Assembly (NCBI RefSeq): GCF_011305535.1
Contig: NZ_CP049905.1
Span: forward strand, 1,746,001-1,810,000
DNA length: 64,000 bases
DNA from: Diaphorobacter sp. HDW4B
GTDB taxonomy: Bacteria; Pseudomonadota; Gammaproteobacteria; Burkholderiales; Burkholderiaceae_C
Direction of reading: 5' to 3'
Made by a program: the position numbers and the translations under genes. This document shows, piece by piece, positions 61,069-64,000 of the stretch (positions are counted from its first letter, which is position 1; every line of letters starts with the position of its first letter). The notes under the pieces are model-generated. The model saw only the letters and a list, made by a program, of their open reading frames with translations, made no database searches and had not been told where the DNA came from.

Positions 61069-61623
61069 TCAGCCCTGTTGCCTGCGCGCGGCCATTTCCT
61101 GGCCCATCGCTTGCTGCTCGGCCTCGTCCACCACGCTTCTGGCTTGCGGATAAGCGACCTCGTCTTCCATCGTCAGATGGCGTGCGTAGTACTGCGCGAA
61201 GGTGTCGAAGGCGGCTTCCTGCGCTTCGGTGAACTGGCTTTGCTCGCCGCTGGTCAGCGCTTGCAACGCGTTGCGCACCTCGCCGCTCCACAGCACATGC
61301 ATGTCCTCATGATCCTGCTGCAGTTGCGCCACCAGCGACTGGATGCGCGCATCGTCCGCACAGCGCTGCTTGAGCGCAGGAAAAATATGCAGTTCTTCAT
61401 CCTGATGATGCAGCGGCGCGGCGATGTCGAAATAGCGCTGCACGTCGCGCGCAGCCTGGCGTGCAGAATCGTCACAGCCCTTGGTTTGAAGGTACTTGCG
61501 CAAATCGACCAGCAGTTGCAGCGAGCGCTTCACGCGGTCATGGCAGGCATCGAGCATCTCGAACGGTTGCTCGAAACCCACGCCCGGACTGCGCACGCCG
61601 GGCAGCGAAATTCTGGTGTTCAT
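61069..61623 (-). CDS. Hemerythrin-domain protein
   Basis: A 184-residue protein of four helices with hemerythrin His/Glu ligands: HDRVKRSLQLLVDLRKYL, LHHQDEELHIFPAL, DHEDMHVLW and YYARHLTMEDEVAYPQA. It would bind a non-haem diiron centre for oxygen, iron or nitric oxide handling. It ends the carbonic anhydrase-NnrS-nitroreductase row by a 21-base gap, consistent with nitrosative stress defence. ATG 61623 gives a 25-residue lead. Confidence 0.9.
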   Translation of the reverse strand: MNTRISLPGVRSPGVGFEQPFEMLDACHDRVKRSLQLLVDLRKYLQTKGCDDSARQAARDVQRYFDIAAPLHHQDEELHIFPALKQRCADDARIQSLVAQLQQDHEDMHVLWSGEVRNALQALTSGEQSQFTEAQEAAFDTFAQYYARHLTMEDEVAYPQARSVVDEAEQQAMGQEMAARRQQG

Positions 61624-61644
61624 GCCGCATTCTCCTTGGGCACA

Positions 61645-62310
61645 TCAAGCAGCACAGCCGACCGGGATATCCACCGAATTCAGCACCGTCAGATATTCAC
61701 TGATGCAGGGCCGCTCGCCGCGCATCTTCTGCCCACGCTCGGCCAAGGTTCCGAGGCTCAGAAAGCAGATCGCCTGCTCGCTCTCGGCCAGCTTGAAGAA
61801 GCGCCGAAGACTTGCGCTCTGCAACGATCCACCGCTCGTCAAGCCCGAAGCAAAACCCAGCGCCGTGGCCGCCAGCAGCATGTTCTGCAACGCGCAGCCC
61901 GCTGCGGTGCAGCTTTCCGCAAACGTCGCTTCGGCGTTCACATCGTCGGCACGCTTCACCACCATCAACAACAACTCGGGTGAGCGGTGGGCCTTCTCGC
62001 GGGCGCGCTGTAATTGCTCTTCGGACGCAACAGGCTCGCGCTCGAGCAATGCATCGACGAAGGTCTGAGCAAGCGCATGGCGTGCGACCGCTGGCACTTG
62101 AATCATGCGCCATGGTTGCACACGTCCATGGTCTGGCGCATGTGCGGCGGCGCTCAGAATCAACTCCAGTTGCTCCGCATCCGGCCCCGGTCCGGTCATG
62201 TTCTTGGGGCGCACCGTGCGCCGTGTCTGCATCAGGCCCAGTGCCTGTTCGGCCGACACCTGCGGCGCAAGAAACGTGGAAAGAGTGGTGTTCAAAGAAT
62301 CATGCAGCAT
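61645..62310 (-). CDS. Nitroreductase family protein
   Basis: A 221-residue FMN-dependent nitroreductase fold. LMQTRRTVRPKNMTGPGPD carries the FMN-binding Arg; PDHGRVQPWRM and ALQNMLLAATALGFASGLTSG are typical. It would reduce nitro or quinone compounds with NAD(P)H in the cytosol. A YdjA-like or similar subtype is likely by length. The ATG at 62310 gives MLHDSLNTTLSTFLAP; frames reaching 62466 overlap the NnrS gene. It lies 19 bases past the NnrS stop. Confidence 0.88.
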   Translation of the reverse strand: MLHDSLNTTLSTFLAPQVSAEQALGLMQTRRTVRPKNMTGPGPDAEQLELILSAAAHAPDHGRVQPWRMIQVPAVARHALAQTFVDALLEREPVASEEQLQRAREKAHRSPELLLMVVKRADDVNAEATFAESCTAAGCALQNMLLAATALGFASGLTSGGSLQSASLRRFFKLAESEQAICFLSLGTLAERGQKMRGERPCISEYLTVLNSVDIPVGCAA

Positions 62311-62329
62311 GTCGCCAACCTCGCTTTCA

Positions 62330-63619
62330 TCATCCCGCCCGCCCATCGGGGCGCGGCTTTCCATACCAAGTACACAGTCGGCCGCCCCAGACGGTGACGA
62401 CCACCGCCCACAGCAACGCAGCCAACGCGAGTGCATGCACCGCCCACCCACCGCCGAATGCCGCAACCACGCGCAGCACCACGGTCACCTGCAGCAGACA
62501 GAACAATCCCCAGACCAGTTGGTCGGCATGCAGCATGCGCCCGCTGTGCCCGCACGACACGCGCGTCACCATCGCGAGCAGCAACGACCCGAGTGCGCCC
62601 ATGGTGAAGGCATGCAGCACGGCGAGATCTCCACCGGCCACAGGTGCGAACAGCGACATCCACTGCACCGCACCCGCCAGAACGAAGGCAATGCCGATCC
62701 ACGAAAAACCGATGTGCAGCATCACCAGCAAGCGGTTCTTGAGGCTTTGCACCAAGCCCCAGCGATACGCCAGCCACAGCAACGCAACACCTGCAATCAG
62801 CTCCAGCGTGCCCGTCACAACCGCCCATGTGACCTGCACGAATGACGGCAACACCACCAGCGCCAACCACACATCGACCACCTTGAGCGCCATGCAGCCG
62901 AGCAGCAGCCACAGCACCCAGAACGGCCTCCATGCGTCAATGAACGGCAGCGCGCTCGACGTGAAAAACGGAATCATGCGGTGAGCGACCACGACGTACA
63001 CCACACCCACAAATCCCCAGATGGCGCTGAGCACGAACGCACGGCTCAGATCGACGCGTCCGAACGCCACACTCAACGCAGCGCCGCCCAGACAGACGCA
63101 ACCGACCGCACAAGCGATGGCAATGGCCGTCGCGTGAATGCGATCTTCGAGGCGGCTTTTCAGCACCAGCCGCCAGTAGATGCTGCACATCCAGGTGAAG
63201 CCGATCCAGGCCACGAAGATGCCTGCCAGCGCCAGAATTTCCGCTGCCATCGACCCCAGCAGCCAGAGCATCCAACCCGTGGCCTGCAGCAGCAATGGAG
63301 GTGCAATCGCCTTCATCGTGGGCGCTTCCACGTGCAGCCATTTCGGGCCTGCGGTGAACAGAAATCCCGCGAAGAACAGCGGCAAAAATCCAAAGCACAT
63401 CACCACCGAATGCGTGAGCATGGCGGGCATGGCGTAGACGAGTGCAGACGATGCGAACAGGCTTCTGTCCATCTGCACCAGCGCCCACCAGATGCCCGAC
63501 GCCATGAGCACCAGCATCGCCAGAAAAAAGCTCAGCCGATGCGGCGCATGCGCGAGCAGGCTCACATGCCAGCGCGGATCGGGAACGGACTCGGTGCGGA
63601 CTCCAGACGGCTTGTGCAT
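62330..63619 (-). CDS. nnrS: NnrS family protein
   Basis: A 429-residue membrane protein with about twelve segments, matching NnrS: RLSFFLAMLVLMASGIWWAL, MPAMLTHSVVMCFGFLPLFFAGFLFTA-type region, LHAFTMGALGSLLLAMVTRVSCGHSGR. NnrS is a haem- and copper-containing membrane protein that protects against nitric oxide. The carbonic anhydrase gene precedes it by nine bases and the nitroreductase follows by 19, so they form an operon. Confidence 0.93.
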   Translation of the reverse strand: MHKPSGVRTESVPDPRWHVSLLAHAPHRLSFFLAMLVLMASGIWWALVQMDRSLFASSALVYAMPAMLTHSVVMCFGFLPLFFAGFLFTAGPKWLHVEAPTMKAIAPPLLLQATGWMLWLLGSMAAEILALAGIFVAWIGFTWMCSIYWRLVLKSRLEDRIHATAIAIACAVGCVCLGGAALSVAFGRVDLSRAFVLSAIWGFVGVVYVVVAHRMIPFFTSSALPFIDAWRPFWVLWLLLGCMALKVVDVWLALVVLPSFVQVTWAVVTGTLELIAGVALLWLAYRWGLVQSLKNRLLVMLHIGFSWIGIAFVLAGAVQWMSLFAPVAGGDLAVLHAFTMGALGSLLLAMVTRVSCGHSGRMLHADQLVWGLFCLLQVTVVLRVVAAFGGGWAVHALALAALLWAVVVTVWGGRLCTWYGKPRPDGRAG

Positions 63620-63628
63620 GGCGTTGCC

Positions 63629-64000
63629 TCAGTGGCCTCCGATGGCTTCGTGCGCAAGCCGCTGGGTGTCGGGCCCTGTGCTGCTGCTCAATGCGATCGA
63701 TGCAGGCGTGAACGATCCATCGGTCACATCGAACACGTACACCTGCCCTTCCTCGATCACGTAATGCCAGCCATGCAGCGTGATGCGGCCATCCTCCACC
63801 GCGCGCTTGACCATCGGATAACCCATGAGCCGCTCCAGCTGCAGCACGACCGCGCGCTGCTCGGTGCGGCGCAGAGCTTCAGGCGTGGGCTGCACGGGCA
63901 GCACCGCGTCGCGGCCCAGATCGAGCCAGCGCTTGAGGTTCTGCGCCTCGGGCGAGATCTCTCCGTACATCGCCTTGATGCCGCCGCAGTGGCTGTGCCC
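63629..64000 (-). CDS. Beta-carbonic anhydrase, C-terminal part (runs off right edge)
   Basis: The minus-strand frame is open to base 64000, so the N-terminal half is missing. The visible part begins GHSHCGGIKAMYGEI, the GHxxCGG zinc site of beta-carbonic anhydrases (His and Cys ligands), and ends after about 123 residues with VFDVTDGSFTPASIAL. It interconverts CO2 and bicarbonate. It sits nine bases upstream of NnrS in the same direction, so it is likely co-transcribed. Confidence 0.9.
   Translation of the reverse strand, partial: GHSHCGGIKAMYGEISPEAQNLKRWLDLGRDAVLPVQPTPEALRRTEQRAVVLQLERLMGYPMVKRAVEDGRITLHGWHYVIEEGQVYVFDVTDGSFTPASIALSSSTGPDTQRLAHEAIGGH

Noticed and set aside
1-64000. CRISPR arrays, prophage, integrons and insertion sequences
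   Set aside because: I looked for regularly spaced short repeats, integrase, transposase and phage structural genes and found none; the repeats present are intergenic elements without coding capacity.

Overview
The window is high-GC DNA with the gene content of a betaproteobacterium of the order Burkholderiales, most likely family Comamonadaceae (Comamonas, Delftia or Acidovorax type). The evidence is three Bug-type periplasmic receptors, AMP nucleosidase, an exosortase H module, DUF1840 and DUF3567 proteins, PhoH-YbeY next to ruvA, a duplicated-style branched-chain amino-acid ABC cluster with its own CoA ligases, and several families of dispersed intergenic repeats. It looks like ordinary chromosome: I see no rRNA, tRNA, CRISPR array, prophage, integrase or transposase gene. 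Two genes run off the window edges (a secreted protease-like protein on the left, a beta-carbonic anhydrase on the right).

Layout. 1-2.0 kb: two related secreted protease-type genes in tandem. 2.4-5.4 kb: ruvA, divergent phoH-ybeY, and a TSUP permease. 5.6-9.3 kb: a minus-strand catabolic unit (Bug receptor, cupin, acyl-CoA dehydrogenase, LysR regulator). 9.4-12.5 kb: CDF metal transporter-dtd pair and divergent amn. 13-16.7 kb: GMC oxidoreductase, 3-hydroxybutyryl-CoA dehydrogenase, HpcH aldolase, separated by copies of one repeat family. 16.8-20.2 kb: a signalling/stress group made of a metallophosphoesterase, a Ser/Thr kinase fused to a universal stress domain, and an SrkA-type kinase. 20.2-22.3 kb: exosortase H, its membrane partner and an ankyrin protein. 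22.4-29.2 kb: htpG with a near-consensus sigma-32 promoter, an RsuA-family pseudouridine synthase, a Crp/Fnr regulator, and a GspB/ExeA pair.

29.5-39.3 kb is the largest functional unit: an acyl-CoA synthetase, LivG/LivH/LivM, a periplasmic binding protein, LivF, a PaaK-like CoA ligase and a Bug receptor, all on the plus strand. I infer import and CoA activation of one organic-acid class. 39.8-48.3 kb is mixed housekeeping (CFA-type methyltransferase, a 55-residue basic protein, Tag glycosylase, aminopeptidase, acyl-CoA-binding protein, two peptidase-like enzymes, another ABC binding protein). 48.6-53.2 kb holds a molybdopterin oxidoreductase, two overlapping genes of unknown function whose start region lies in a perfect inverted repeat, and a LuxR-type regulator. 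53.3-58.5 kb has a Bug receptor, TraB/GumN protein, FAH-family hydrolase with a divergent IclR regulator, and a DUF3108 protein. 59.4-64 kb has DUF3567, an AbrB-type membrane protein, and a probable operon of carbonic anhydrase, NnrS, nitroreductase and hemerythrin that suggests nitric-oxide or nitrosative stress handling.

The most notable non-genic content is three repeat families: a roughly 210-bp element with a terminal palindrome (four copies), a hairpin-rich element directly after solute-binding-protein stop codons (two copies), and a roughly 90-bp hairpin element whose outer stems differ between copies but stay self-complementary (two copies). I found no clearly undescribed multi-gene system. 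The best candidates for new biology are the 50.7-52.2 kb gene pair with its start-codon-covering hairpin, the kinase/phosphatase/stress group, and the small gene at 41.8 kb. All starts were picked by eye from homology and ribosome-binding sites; no database search was run.
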